A stretch of DNA of 44,277 nucleotides from Caballeronia calidae (GCF_900044055.2 NZ_FCOX02000057.1:1-44277); one strand, 5' to 3'. Counted from the stretch's first letter, positions 15,542 through 27,194 are shown. Notes: a model not told the origin generated them from the sequence alone. Translations and numbers: made by a program.

Positions 15542-16930
15542 TCAACGGCGGAACCCTCCGCCACCGCCGCCGCCTCGCTGGAACCCGCCGCCGCCGTGCT
15601 GAAACCCGCCGCCGCCCGCGGCGCGCCCGCCGCCTTCGCGCTGAACGCCGCCGCCTCCCGCGCCAAACCCTCCGCCCGCGCCGCCCTGATGCTGCACGCC
15701 GCCGCCGCCCGCGCCGGGCCGGTTCTGCGCCTGATTCGCGTACGACTGCCGGCTCGCCTGTCCGCGCTGGATGTCCTGCCTTGCGCCGTTGCCGTCGCCC
15801 GCGCCGCGCAGCGCGTTGTCCCGATTCACGTTCTGCGAGCGCTGCTTCAGATCGCTGGTGTCGCGGGCGTTCGGCCCGCCCTCCTGACGGATGCTCTGCA
15901 CGCGCTGGCTCGCCGGCTCGTTGAGGTTCTGCCCCGTGCGCTGCTGCAGCGTCTGGGCTGCCTGCGCGCGCGCATCCTCGCGGCCGCGATACTGGTTGGC
16001 GTTCGCGCCGAGGTTCGCGTTGTTCAACGTGTTCTGCCGGTTCGCGACATTGGTCCGGTTGAACTGCGGATCGTTGCGGTTCCAGCGCACGTTGTTGCTG
16101 TTCGAGCTGATGCGATTGTTCACGTTGATGTTGTTGTAGCGGTTCACGTTGACGTTCACATCGCCGCGATTCCAGTCGCAATTGCCCCACAGCGAATTCG
16201 CGACCGCGATGCCCGCGCCGAACGCGAGTCCTGTCATGAACCCCGATGCGATCGCATAGCCGGGCGGCGGCGGCACATAGACCGGCGGATACGCCGGATA
16301 AGGCCACGTGCCGTAGACGACCGTCGGGTTATACGTCGGTACGTAGACCACTTGCGGATTGGCCGGCTCGATCTGGATCGTCGTGGTGCTGCTGCTCGGC
16401 GCCTGCTGCACGACGACTTTCTGCTGCTCGGTCGTCTTGAGATTGCCCGCGCTCTGCGCCGCGCGCCGCAGACGCTGCACCGAATCCATCACGTCGCTGG
16501 GCTGCGCGATGAAGGCGTTGCCGAGCTGTGTCACCCAGTCGATCTTGGAGGCCATCGTCTCGAGCGCCTGCGGGAACGCGACGAGCGACTGCACGCTCGG
16601 ATCCCACGGTTCGGACTGCACGGCTTTCACGGCGTCGTCGCCCTTGACGTTCTGATTCGCCTTCGACCACGCGGCCGCTTCGGTGATCTGCGATGGATAC
16701 GTCGACGCCATCAATACCTGCGCGAGCAACGCATCGGGATAGAGCGCGACGGGCGCGGTCAGCGCATCGAGCTGCTCGTTCGTGAGCTTCTGGCCGGCCG
16801 GCGCATTGGCCTGTGCCAGCGCGTCACCCGAATGCGCCGCGAGAAGCGGCATCGTCGCGAGCGTGATGGCGAGCGCGATCGCTCTCAGTGTGCCGATACG
16901 CGAACCAATGACACGAATTCGTTTCGACAT
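15542..16930 (-). CDS. DUF3300 family exported protein with Asn- and Gly-rich tail
   Basis: Exported protein of 462 aa. After a signal peptide (about 1-40, ending GDALAQA), residues 45-200 form the DUF3300 domain: LDALTAPVALYPDALLAQVLMASTYP, then AFPQALETMASKIDWVTQLGNAF, then VQRLRRAAQSAGNL. A Tyr/Pro segment VVYVPTYNPTVVYGTWPYP follows, then a hydrophobic glycine-containing stretch near 230. The rest is low-complexity: Asn-rich (about 250-330), then Gln/Arg/Gly-rich, ending in GGGG runs and FRR. The tail may bind nucleic acid or polymers, but this is speculation. The start at 16930 has only a weak G-rich ribosome site. First gene of a pair with DUF2950. Confidence 0.9.
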   Translation of the reverse strand: MSKRIRVIGSRIGTLRAIALAITLATMPLLAAHSGDALAQANAPAGQKLTNEQLDALTAPVALYPDALLAQVLMASTYPSQITEAAAWSKANQNVKGDDAVKAVQSEPWDPSVQSLVAFPQALETMASKIDWVTQLGNAFIAQPSDVMDSVQRLRRAAQSAGNLKTTEQQKVVVQQAPSSSTTTIQIEPANPQVVYVPTYNPTVVYGTWPYPAYPPVYVPPPPGYAIASGFMTGLAFGAGIAVANSLWGNCDWNRGDVNVNVNRYNNINVNNRISSNSNNVRWNRNDPQFNRTNVANRQNTLNNANLGANANQYRGREDARAQAAQTLQQRTGQNLNEPASQRVQSIRQEGGPNARDTSDLKQRSQNVNRDNALRGAGDGNGARQDIQRGQASRQSYANQAQNRPGAGGGGVQHQGGAGGGFGAGGGGVQREGGGRAAGGGGFQHGGGGFQRGGGGGGGFRR

Positions 16931-17044
16931 CGAATCCCCCGTACAAGAGCCGGCGTGATTCAGCCAATATCACTTTTCACTTCGGCAGACAACGGGACTT
17001 CGGAAGGAGGAAGACGCGGGCGCATTCGCTCGGGAGCACGCCGG

Positions 17045-17078
17045 TAAAGACGCGGCCGGCATGACGATGCCGGCCGCG
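17045..17078 (-). terminator. Terminator of the FixLJ-like operon
   Basis: A perfect 12-bp stem, CGCGGCCGGCAT (17051-17062) and ATGCCGGCCGCG (17067-17078) with loop GACG. On the minus strand it is followed by TCTTTA. It lies 20 bases past the response-regulator stop codon. Confidence 0.8.
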
Positions 17079-17097
17079 AAGGGAGAGGTTGAAGCCG

Positions 17098-17733
17098 TTA
17101 CTGTTGCGGCTTGTTCGACAGCGCGAGACGCAGCAGATCGGCGACGGTGTTCACGGAGAGCTTCTCCATGATGTTCGCGCGATGCGCTTCGACCGTCTTG
17201 ATGCTGATGCCGAGATCGTCGGCGATCTGCTTGTTGAGGCGCCCCGCGATGATGCGCTCGAGCACCTGATGCTCGCGCGCCGTCAGCTTGCCGAGCCGTT
17301 CGGCCGCGGCGCGCTGCTGCTGGACGCTGGTGCTTTCGCTGCGCGCCTTTTCCAGCATGCGCTCCACGAGCTTGCGCAGCTCGGCTTCGTCGAAGGGCTT
17401 TTCGATGAAGTCCATCGCGCCTTTCTTCATGGTCGAGACGGCCATCGGCACGTCGCCGTGACCGGTCACGAAGATGATCGGCAGCAGCGAATTTTCGGCG
17501 ATGAGCTTCTCCTGCAATTCGAGCCCCGTCATGCCGGCCATGCGCACGTCGAGGATCAGGCAGGAGATCGCGCCGGAATGGGAAATCGGCAAATAGACGT
17601 CGAGGAACGATTCCGCGCTGGAGAAACACTGAACGCGATAGCCGTTTGCTTCGAGCAGCCAGCGCAAGGAATCACGCACGGCTTCGTCATCGTCGACGAC
17701 GAAGACGGTTTCCTGGGTGGTGACTGTGCTCAT
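17098..17733 (-). CDS. FixJ-family response regulator
   Basis: Two-component response regulator of 211 aa. The receiver domain (about 8-125) has the acidic pocket VVDDDEAVRDSL, phospho-acceptor Asp62 in LILDVRMAG, and the Lys in DFIEKPFDEAEL. A LuxR/FixJ-type helix-turn-helix follows (LTAREHQVLERIIAGRLNKQIADDLGISIKTVEAHRANIMEKL). Start 17733 overlaps the kinase stop codon by four bases, so kinase and regulator are translationally coupled. The pair is divergent from aceE, which makes the pyruvate dehydrogenase operon a plausible target (inference). Confidence 0.95.
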   Translation of the reverse strand: MSTVTTQETVFVVDDDEAVRDSLRWLLEANGYRVQCFSSAESFLDVYLPISHSGAISCLILDVRMAGMTGLELQEKLIAENSLLPIIFVTGHGDVPMAVSTMKKGAMDFIEKPFDEAELRKLVERMLEKARSESTSVQQQRAAAERLGKLTAREHQVLERIIAGRLNKQIADDLGISIKTVEAHRANIMEKLSVNTVADLLRLALSNKPQQ

Positions 17734-20264
17734 AGTTCTCCCGTAACTGTTTGTTGTCTCGTATGTTCGTCCTGCGCATCCATGCCGCCCGTGCCCGACG
17801 AGCCGTCCACGGCGCCGATCGGCAGGCTGCAGTGGAAGGTCGCGCCGGTCACGTGGCCGTCCGCTTCGACGTTGTTGACCACCCAGAGGCGTCCGCGATG
17901 CGACTCGATGATCGAGCGGCAGATGTTCAGCCCCATGCCCATGCCGTCTGACTTGGTGCTGTAGAACGGCTCGAAGAGGCGCTCGGCGGTGGCTTCGTCC
18001 ACGCCCGGACCCTGATCGACCACGCTGATGCACACGAAGCCGCCGTCATGGCGCTGCACGACTACGCGTATCACCGGATCGACGGCGTTTGGTTTCGCAT
18101 CATGCATCGCCTCGGCCGCGTTTTTCAACAGGTTGACCAACACTTGTTCGATCAGAACCGGATCGACGTAGATCACCGGCATGCGCGAGCGGATTTCGGT
18201 GAGGATGCGGATCTTGCGTTTGCGCGCCTCGATCTCGGCGAGACCGACCGCGTCCGCGACGATATCCGCGACGCGCGCGGCCTGGCGCTTGGGCTCGCTG
18301 CGCTTCACGAACTCGCGGATGCGCTTGATGATCATGCCCGCGCGCACGGCCTGCTGCGCGGTCTTTTCGAGCACGGGGAGCAGCGTTTCCTGCGTCATGC
18401 GGCCGGACTTCACCATCGCGACGCAGCCCGAGCAGTAGTTGTTGATCGCGGCGAGCGGCTGGTTCAGCTCGTGCGCGAGCGACGAGGCCATTTCGCCCAT
18501 GGTCATCAGGCGGCTCGTGAACTGCAGCTTCTCTTCCTGCTGATGCGCGAGTTCCTGCGCCTGCTTGCGCTGCGTGATGTCGGTCGCGATCTGCATCTGC
18601 GCGAGATGGCCGTCGACCCACTGGATGTACTGGCGGCGCACCTCGAACCACTTCTGGATGCCATCGACATAGACTTCCTGCGCATCCGCCGAGCTCTCGG
18701 TCAGCGCGGTCGCGGGCAGACCCGCGTAGGTGTCCACCATGTCGATGGTGTCGGACGAGCTTTGCGCGCTGCCGTCGAACGCGGCGCCCGCGAGCTCCAG
18801 ATGGCCGTCCGGACGGATGCCGAAGAGATGCCGGTAATAGCGGTTCGCGAAGAGCAGTTCGGCTTCGTCGGCGGCGAGCACGGAGACGGCGGCGTCGAGG
18901 CTTTCGAGCACCGTGGTGAAGCGTTCGTGCGCGGCGGCGAGTTCCTCGCGCGCGCGCTTCGGCTCGGTGATGTCCGTCATCGACGACATCCAGCCGGTCT
19001 GGCGGCCCGAACTGTCGATCAGCGGCGAGACGTACAAGCGCGCGTGGAAGAACGAGCCGTCTTTACGGCGCACGCGCAATTCGAAGCCCGAAGAGGGCGC
19101 CTTGCCGCGCAAGGTCATGTCGAGCTGACGCTGCATCTCGGGATACGCGTCGCGCGGCCAGTAGGGGAACGGCGCGTTCTTGCCGACGAGATCGCTTTCG
19201 TCCCAGCCCGTCATGCGGCAGAACGCGGGATTCACGTGCGTGATGCGTCCGTGCATGTCGAGCACGCGCATGCCGATCAGCACCGAGTTTTCCATCGCGC
19301 GGCGGAAGAACGCTTCGGCATAGAGCGCCTGCTGCGCCTCGAAGCGCTGGCGCGTGTGCTTCCACAAACTCCACAGGCTCCACAGCACGAAGCAGGACAA
19401 ACCGGCGACGAGCCATACGAGGGTGTTATTGGTGAAGTTCGTGAGCTGCGGATAGGAATACACGCGCACCGACAAACCCTGGCCCGGCGGATCGAGCGGC
19501 AGGTCGTAGAACATGTCGCGCGGCAGGCGCGGGCGGCTCGACGTGGTCGCGAGCTCGCGGTTGTTCAGATCGGTGATGGAGATCTTGTATTTCGCCGACA
19601 ACTCGCTGGGAATGTCGTGCTTCAGGATGCCTTCGATCGAGAACACCGCGGCGATCGAGCCGAGAAACTCGCGGTCGCGGAAGACCGGCGTCTGCAGCGT
19701 GATATAGCCGTTGCCGAGGTCGTCGTAGAGCAGCGGCGAGTAGACTTGGCGTCGGGTGGTGCGCGCTTCGTCGAAGGCGGCCTGCAGGGCTTCGTCCATC
19801 TGCGTTTCGTTAGGCTTCGCGAGACGCGATCCGAGCACGGGCAGCGGCGTATTGGGCCAGCGCGGCTTATGCTCGCTCGTGTACCAGTTCATGTAGAGGA
19901 TCTCGGGATGCCCCTGCATGATGTCGGTGGACGAGGTCTGGAAGTTTTGCGGATCGCCGTGGCCGGTCGCGAGATCGCGCGAGAGCGCCTGAATCTGCTC
20001 CTGCGCGCCGGTCATCGACAGACGAATCTGCTGCTGCGCCCACGCGACATTCCGGTAAAGCGTGTCTTCCTGCTGCTGTTGCTCGCGCCGGTTGAGACTC
20101 CAGAGGATGAGACTCATCACGACCAGAAATACCAGGATCGAAATGAGCGGCGTGAGTAAATAGGAGTTCGACCACCACGGTCCGTGGTGCCAGCGGGAAG
20201 GGGAGGCGTCGGTCGGCTTGCGCGCGGACCTCGCCGAGCGTTTGATCAGCCGTTCGGTCAACAT
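17730..20264 (-). CDS. Membrane PAS-domain sensor histidine kinase (FixL/DctB-like)
   Basis: Inner-membrane sensor kinase of 844 aa. A first membrane helix (about 36-57) and a second (about 288-308) bracket a roughly 230-residue extracytoplasmic sensor domain. Two PAS domains follow: HGRITHVNPAFCRMTGWDESDLVGKN with its PAC segment, then a second around residues 450-575. The kinase core has the H-box SSLAHELNQPLAAINNY with His598, the N-box LLKNAAEAM, the G1 box DQGPGVD and the G2 box GMGMGLNICRSIIESHRG. The first PAS lacks the RHDxY heme-ligand pattern of rhizobial FixL, so oxygen sensing cannot be assumed. It forms an operon with the FixJ-like regulator (ATGA overlap). Confidence 0.93.
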   Translation of the reverse strand: MLTERLIKRSARSARKPTDASPSRWHHGPWWSNSYLLTPLISILVFLVVMSLILWSLNRREQQQQEDTLYRNVAWAQQQIRLSMTGAQEQIQALSRDLATGHGDPQNFQTSSTDIMQGHPEILYMNWYTSEHKPRWPNTPLPVLGSRLAKPNETQMDEALQAAFDEARTTRRQVYSPLLYDDLGNGYITLQTPVFRDREFLGSIAAVFSIEGILKHDIPSELSAKYKISITDLNNRELATTSSRPRLPRDMFYDLPLDPPGQGLSVRVYSYPQLTNFTNNTLVWLVAGLSCFVLWSLWSLWKHTRQRFEAQQALYAEAFFRRAMENSVLIGMRVLDMHGRITHVNPAFCRMTGWDESDLVGKNAPFPYWPRDAYPEMQRQLDMTLRGKAPSSGFELRVRRKDGSFFHARLYVSPLIDSSGRQTGWMSSMTDITEPKRAREELAAAHERFTTVLESLDAAVSVLAADEAELLFANRYYRHLFGIRPDGHLELAGAAFDGSAQSSSDTIDMVDTYAGLPATALTESSADAQEVYVDGIQKWFEVRRQYIQWVDGHLAQMQIATDITQRKQAQELAHQQEEKLQFTSRLMTMGEMASSLAHELNQPLAAINNYCSGCVAMVKSGRMTQETLLPVLEKTAQQAVRAGMIIKRIREFVKRSEPKRQAARVADIVADAVGLAEIEARKRKIRILTEIRSRMPVIYVDPVLIEQVLVNLLKNAAEAMHDAKPNAVDPVIRVVVQRHDGGFVCISVVDQGPGVDEATAERLFEPFYSTKSDGMGMGLNICRSIIESHRGRLWVVNNVEADGHVTGATFHCSLPIGAVDGSSGTGGMDAQDEHTRQQTVTGEL

Positions 20265-20434
20265 GGAAGCGATTGTAACGCAGCGCCTGATTGTTAATTA
20301 GCGTAAAAAGACGGTAAAGAAGGCTCGATTGCAGGAAAAGGAGGAGAAACATCTGAACAAAAAAGTCTTATCGGACGGTGCGTTGCAGCAATTTTTCGTA
20401 TGGTGAGATGAACTCTCATGATTTGAAAAATTCC

Positions 20435-20464
20435 TTGCGTCATGGTCTGGACCGTCTTTAGAAT
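20435..20464 (+). promoter_or_regulatory. aceE promoter, sigma70-like
   Basis: TTGCGT (20435-20440) and TAGAAT (20459-20464) separated by 18 bases, 81 bases upstream of the aceE start. The transcribed leader after it (about 20465-20515) can fold, with GCCGGCACGC pairing to a GCGTGCGCCGGC-like arm and an inner GCCCG/CGGGC stem. Confidence 0.5.
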
Positions 20465-20545
20465 TGCCGGCACGCGGCCAGTGCCCGCCTTCGATCGGGC
20501 GTGCGCCGGCGGTTCTCAGAGTGTTCCTCACATCAGGAGACGAGC

Positions 20546-23239
<2,694 letters not shown>

Positions 23240-23319
23240 AGGCATCGCCCCCGTGTGTTGTGACGCGGCCTCTTTCCGAAACGGAAGGAGGCCCGCGTGC
23301 AACCCAGGAGACACTAATA

Positions 23320-24951
23320 ATGAGTCAAGCGATCGAAGTCAAAGTGCCGGACATCGGCGATTACAAGGACGTCCCCGTGATCGAAGTGCTGGTCAAGGTG
23401 GGCGACACCGTGGAGCCCGAGCAGTCGCTCGTCACGCTCGAATCGGATAAAGCCACGATGGACGTGCCGAGTTCGGCAGCGGGCACCGTGAAGGAAATCA
23501 AGGTCAAGGTGGGCGATGCCGTTTCCGAGGGCTCGCTCATCGTCGTGCTGGAAGGCGGCAATGGCGCCGCCGCGCCGGCTCCGGCGGCCGCGCCTGCCGC
23601 TGCGCCCGCGCCCGCGGCCGCACCCGCGGCGGCATCGGGTGGCGGTTCCGTCGAAGTGAAGGTGCCGGACATCGGCGACTTCAAGGACATTCCGGTCATC
23701 GAGATCGCCGTGAAGGTGGGCGACAAGGTGGAGAAGGAGCAGTCGCTCGTCACGCTCGAATCCGACAAGGCGACGATGGACGTGCCTTCGCCCGCAGCGG
23801 GCACGGTGAAGGAGCTGAAGGTCAAGATCGGCGATACGGTGTCCGAAGGCACGCTGATCCTCGTGCTCGAAGGCGGCGCGGACGGTGCGGCCGCACCGGC
23901 TCCCGCGCCTGCGCCGGCCGCGCAGAAGGAAGTGCCGTCGGATGCGCCCGTGAAGCCGGCTCCTCAGAAGGAAGCGCCGTCCGCGCTCGCGCAGGCGCCC
24001 GTGATGCCCGCCGGCGACGGCACCCGCACGTCGAGCCACGCGTCGCCGTCGGTGCGCAAGTTCGCGCGCGACCTGGGCGTCGATGTGTCGCGCGTGCGCG
24101 GCACGGGTCCCAAGAACCGCATCACGCAGCAGGACATCACCGCGTTCGTGAAGGGCGTGATGACGGGCCAGGGCGCAGCGCCCGCTGCGGCTGCTCCGGC
24201 TGGCGCCGGCGGCGGCGAGCTCGGTCTGCTGCCGTGGCCGAAGGTCGATTTCACGAAGTTCGGTCCGGTCGATCCGAAGCCGCTGTCGCGCATCAAGAAG
24301 ATCTCGGGCGCGAACCTGCATCGCAACTGGGTGATGATCCCGCACGTCACGAACAATGACGAAGCCGACATCACCGAGCTCGAAGCGCTGCGCGTGAAGC
24401 TCAACAAGGAGAACGAGAAGTCGGGCGTGAAGTTCACGATGCTCGCGTTCGTCATCAAGGCCGTGGTCGCGGCGCTGAAGAAGTTCCCGACCTTCAACGC
24501 GAGCCTCGACGGCGACAACCTCGTGTTCAAGCAGTACTACCACGTCGGTTTCGCGGCCGATACGCCGAACGGCCTCGTCGTTCCGGTGATCCGCGACGCC
24601 GACAAGAAGGGCCTCGTCGATATCGCCAAGGAAATGAGCGACCTGTCGAAGCTCGCGCGCGAAGGCAAGCTCAAGCCCGATCAGATGCAGGGCGGCTGCT
24701 TCTCGATTTCGTCGCTGGGCGGCATCGGCGGGACGAACTTCACGCCGATCATCAACGCGCCCGAAGTGGCGATTCTCGGCCTGTCGCGCGGCCAGATGAA
24801 GCCCGTGTGGGACGGCAAGCAGTTCGTGCCGCGCCTCACGCTGCCGCTGTCGCTGTCGTATGACCATCGCGTCATCGACGGTGCGGAGGCTGCGCGCTTC
24901 AACGCTTTCCTGTCGGCGATTCTGGCGGATTTCCGTCGCGTCATTCTTTGA
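23320..24951 (+). CDS. aceF: Dihydrolipoyl acetyltransferase E2 of pyruvate dehydrogenase
   Basis: E2 core of the pyruvate dehydrogenase complex, 543 aa. It takes acetyl groups from E1 onto lipoyl arms and makes acetyl-CoA. Two lipoyl domains (about 4-78 and 113-187) carry ESDKATMDVP with lipoyl-lysines Lys44 and Lys150, joined by Ala/Pro linkers. A peripheral subunit-binding domain follows (SPSVRKFARDLGVDVSRVRGTG). The C-terminal catalytic domain ends with SLSYDHRVIDGAEAARF, containing the active-site His. Start 23320 has the ribosome site AGGAG. It lies 80 bases after aceE. Lipoyl domain 2 is nearly duplicated in the following gene. Confidence 0.98.
   Translation: MSQAIEVKVPDIGDYKDVPVIEVLVKVGDTVEPEQSLVTLESDKATMDVPSSAAGTVKEIKVKVGDAVSEGSLIVVLEGGNGAAAPAPAAAPAAAPAPAAAPAAASGGGSVEVKVPDIGDFKDIPVIEIAVKVGDKVEKEQSLVTLESDKATMDVPSPAAGTVKELKVKIGDTVSEGTLILVLEGGADGAAAPAPAPAPAAQKEVPSDAPVKPAPQKEAPSALAQAPVMPAGDGTRTSSHASPSVRKFARDLGVDVSRVRGTGPKNRITQQDITAFVKGVMTGQGAAPAAAAPAGAGGGELGLLPWPKVDFTKFGPVDPKPLSRIKKISGANLHRNWVMIPHVTNNDEADITELEALRVKLNKENEKSGVKFTMLAFVIKAVVAALKKFPTFNASLDGDNLVFKQYYHVGFAADTPNGLVVPVIRDADKKGLVDIAKEMSDLSKLAREGKLKPDQMQGGCFSISSLGGIGGTNFTPIINAPEVAILGLSRGQMKPVWDGKQFVPRLTLPLSLSYDHRVIDGAEAARFNAFLSAILADFRRVIL
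23656..23879 (+). repeat. Lipoyl-domain repeat, copy in aceF
   Basis: A 224-base segment encoding lipoyl domain 2 of AceF. It aligns without gaps to 25382-25605 in lpdA; I count about 23 differences by hand, roughly 90 % identity. Identity is highest around the lipoyl-lysine loop. Confidence 0.85.
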
Positions 24952-24959
24952 TCGTGGCG

Positions 24960-25030
24960 CGCGCTTCGCTCTTCGTGAGCGAAGCGCGTGATCCCGCTCG
25001 ACGGCGGAACCGCGCCTGAGGCACGGTTCC
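24960..25030. other. Two stem-loops between aceF and lpdA
   Basis: The 103-base aceF-lpdA gap holds a perfect 11-bp inverted repeat (CGCGCTTCGCT at 24960-24970, AGCGAAGCGCG at 24978-24988, 7-base loop). A 7-bp one follows (GGAACCG at 25006-25012, CGGTTCC at 25024-25030). Neither is followed by a T-run, so they look more like mRNA-processing or stability structures than intrinsic terminators. Confidence 0.65.
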
Positions 25031-25054
25031 ATCCGCTCTTCTTTAGGGGACAAC

Positions 25055-27109
25055 ATGAGTCTCGTCGAACTGAAAGTACCCGACATCGGCGACTTCTCCG
25101 ATGTCGATGTCATCGAAGTCAATATCAAACCCGGTGACGCCATCGAAAAGGAACAGGGCGTCATCACGCTCGAAACCGACAAGGCCACGATGGAAGTGCC
25201 CGCCGATGTGGCAGGCGTCATCAAGGAAGTGAAGGTCAAGCAGGGCGACAAGGTCAGCCAGGGTTCCGTCATCGCGATGGTGGAAACTCAAGGCGCCGCT
25301 GCGGCGCCTGCTCCGGCTGCCGCACCCGCACCGGCTGCTGCACCCGCGCCGGCGCCGGCTTCCGGCGGCGCAACGCAGGACGTGAAGGTGCCGGATATCG
25401 GCGACTTCAAGGACATTCCGGTCATCGAAGTGCACGTGAAGCCGGGCGATACGGTCGAGAAGGAGCAGTCGCTCGTCACGCTCGAATCCGACAAGGCCAC
25501 GATGGACGTGCCTTCGCCCGCCGCCGGCACGGTGAAGGAGCTGAAGGTCAAGGTCGGTGACAACGTGTCGGAAGGCACGCTGATCCTGACGCTCGAAGGC
25601 GGCGCCGCTCCGGCGGCAGCGCCTCAGAAGGCGGCTCCGGCCCCGGCCGCGGCAGCCCCGACGCCCGCGCCGCAAGCGGGCAGCTATTCCGGCGCGGCCG
25701 ATGTCGAATGCGACATGCTCGTGATCGGCGCGGGCCCCGGCGGTTATTCGGCGGCGTTCCGCGCAGCCGACCTCGGCATGAAGACCGTGCTCGTCGAACG
25801 TTATTCGACGCTCGGCGGCGTGTGTCTGAACGTCGGCTGCATTCCGTCGAAGGCGCTGCTGCACACCGCGCTCGTCATCGATGAAGCGGCCGAGCTCGCG
25901 GCGCACGGCATCAGCTTCGGCGAGCCGAAGGTCGATCTCGACAAGCTGCGCGGCTTCAAGGAAGGCGTCGTCAAGAAGCTGACCGGCGGTCTCGCGGGCA
26001 TGGCGAAGGCGCGCAAGGTCCAGGTCGTGACGGGCGTCGGCACGTTCGTCGATCCGTATCACATGGAAGTGAACGGCGCGGACGGCAAGAAGGTCGTCAA
26101 GTTCAAGCAGGCGATCATCGCGGCGGGCTCGCAGGCGGTGAAGCTGCCGTTCTTCCCGGACGATCCGCGCGTCGTCGATTCGACCGGCGCGCTCGAACTG
26201 CGTCAGCTGCCCAAGCGCATGCTCGTGGTGGGCGGCGGCATCATCGGGCTGGAAATGGCGACGGTGTACTCGACGCTCGGCGCGGACATCGATGTCGTCG
26301 AAATGCTCGACGGCCTGATGCTGGGCGCGGACCGCGATCTCGTGAAGGTCTGGGAGAAGTTCAATTCCAAGCGCTTCACGAACGTGATGCTCAAGACCAA
26401 GACGACCAAGGCCGAAGCGAAGGAAGACGGCATCTACGTCACGTTCGAAGGCGAGAAGGCGCCGGCCGAGCCGCAGCGCTACGACCTCGTGCTGCTCGCG
26501 GTCGGCCGCAGCCCGAACGGCGGCAAGGTCGGCGCGGACAAGGCGGGCGTGGCGGTGACGGATCGCGGCTTCATCAACGTCGACAACCAGATGCGCACCA
26601 ACGTGCCGCATATCTTCGCGATCGGCGATCTCGTCGGCCAGCCGATGCTCGCGCACAAGGCCGTGCACGAAGGCCACGTGGCGGCGGAAGCGGCGCACGG
26701 CGAGAAGGCGTATTTCGACGCGATGCAGATTCCGTCGGTGGCATACACCGATCCGGAAGTGGCGTGGGCCGGCAAGACGGAAGACCAGTGCAAGGCCGAA
26801 GGCATCAAGTTCGGCAAGGCCGTGTTCCCGTGGGCGGCATCGGGCCGCGCGATCGCCAATGGCCGCGACGAAGGCTTCACCAAGCTCATCTTCGATGAAG
26901 AGACGCATCGGGTGATCGGCGGCGGCATCGTCGGTCTGAATGCGGGCGATCTGATCAGCGAAGTGTGTCTCGCGATCGAGATGGGCGCGGATGCCACCGA
27001 CATCGGCAAGACGATCCACCCGCACCCGACGCTCGGCGAATCGGTCGGCATGGCCGCCGAGTTGTACGAAGGCGTGTGCACGGACTTGCCGCCGCAGCGT
27101 AAGAAGTAA
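25055..27109 (+). CDS. lpdA: Dihydrolipoyl dehydrogenase E3 with two N-terminal lipoyl domains
   Basis: Flavoprotein E3 of the pyruvate dehydrogenase complex, which reoxidises dihydrolipoyl groups with NAD+. At 684 aa it is far longer than a plain E3 (about 475) because two lipoyl domains precede it: residues about 3-77 (lipoyl-Lys43, ETDKATMEVP) and 109-184 (Lys147, ESDKATMDVP). The E3 core starts near 217. It has the FAD motif GAGPGGYSAAF (225 on), the redox disulfide GGVCLNVGCIPSK (Cys257, Cys262), the NAD-site motif VVGGGIIGLEMA and the active-site HPHPT near the end. The second lipoyl domain is almost a copy of AceF domain 2. Start 25055 has ribosome site AGGGGA. Confidence 0.97.
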   Translation: MSLVELKVPDIGDFSDVDVIEVNIKPGDAIEKEQGVITLETDKATMEVPADVAGVIKEVKVKQGDKVSQGSVIAMVETQGAAAAPAPAAAPAPAAAPAPAPASGGATQDVKVPDIGDFKDIPVIEVHVKPGDTVEKEQSLVTLESDKATMDVPSPAAGTVKELKVKVGDNVSEGTLILTLEGGAAPAAAPQKAAPAPAAAAPTPAPQAGSYSGAADVECDMLVIGAGPGGYSAAFRAADLGMKTVLVERYSTLGGVCLNVGCIPSKALLHTALVIDEAAELAAHGISFGEPKVDLDKLRGFKEGVVKKLTGGLAGMAKARKVQVVTGVGTFVDPYHMEVNGADGKKVVKFKQAIIAAGSQAVKLPFFPDDPRVVDSTGALELRQLPKRMLVVGGGIIGLEMATVYSTLGADIDVVEMLDGLMLGADRDLVKVWEKFNSKRFTNVMLKTKTTKAEAKEDGIYVTFEGEKAPAEPQRYDLVLLAVGRSPNGGKVGADKAGVAVTDRGFINVDNQMRTNVPHIFAIGDLVGQPMLAHKAVHEGHVAAEAAHGEKAYFDAMQIPSVAYTDPEVAWAGKTEDQCKAEGIKFGKAVFPWAASGRAIANGRDEGFTKLIFDEETHRVIGGGIVGLNAGDLISEVCLAIEMGADATDIGKTIHPHPTLGESVGMAAELYEGVCTDLPPQRKK
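25382..25605 (+). repeat. Lipoyl-domain repeat, copy in lpdA
   Basis: Partner of the aceF segment at 23656-23879, in the same orientation 1726 bases downstream and in the same codon phase. It encodes the second lipoyl domain of LpdA. The first lipoyl domain of LpdA is clearly more divergent. Confidence 0.85.
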
Positions 27110-27135
27110 GCTCGCGCACTTCCTGGAAGTGTGAA

Positions 27136-27167
27136 GGCGCGCTCCTTTCGAGGAGCGCGCCCTTTTT
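27136..27167 (+). terminator. Terminator of the aceEF-lpdA operon
   Basis: Perfect 11-bp stem GGCGCGCTCCT / AGGAGCGCGCC with a TTCG tetraloop, followed by CTTTTT, 26 bases after the lpdA stop. Confidence 0.93.
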
Positions 27168-27194
27168 ATTTGCGAAGCGCGAACGCCAGACGAC

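Noticed and set aside
18048..20159. A 703-codon plus-strand open frame inside the sensor kinase gene
   Set aside because: It is an antisense shadow; the kinase reading contains all PAS and histidine-kinase motifs.
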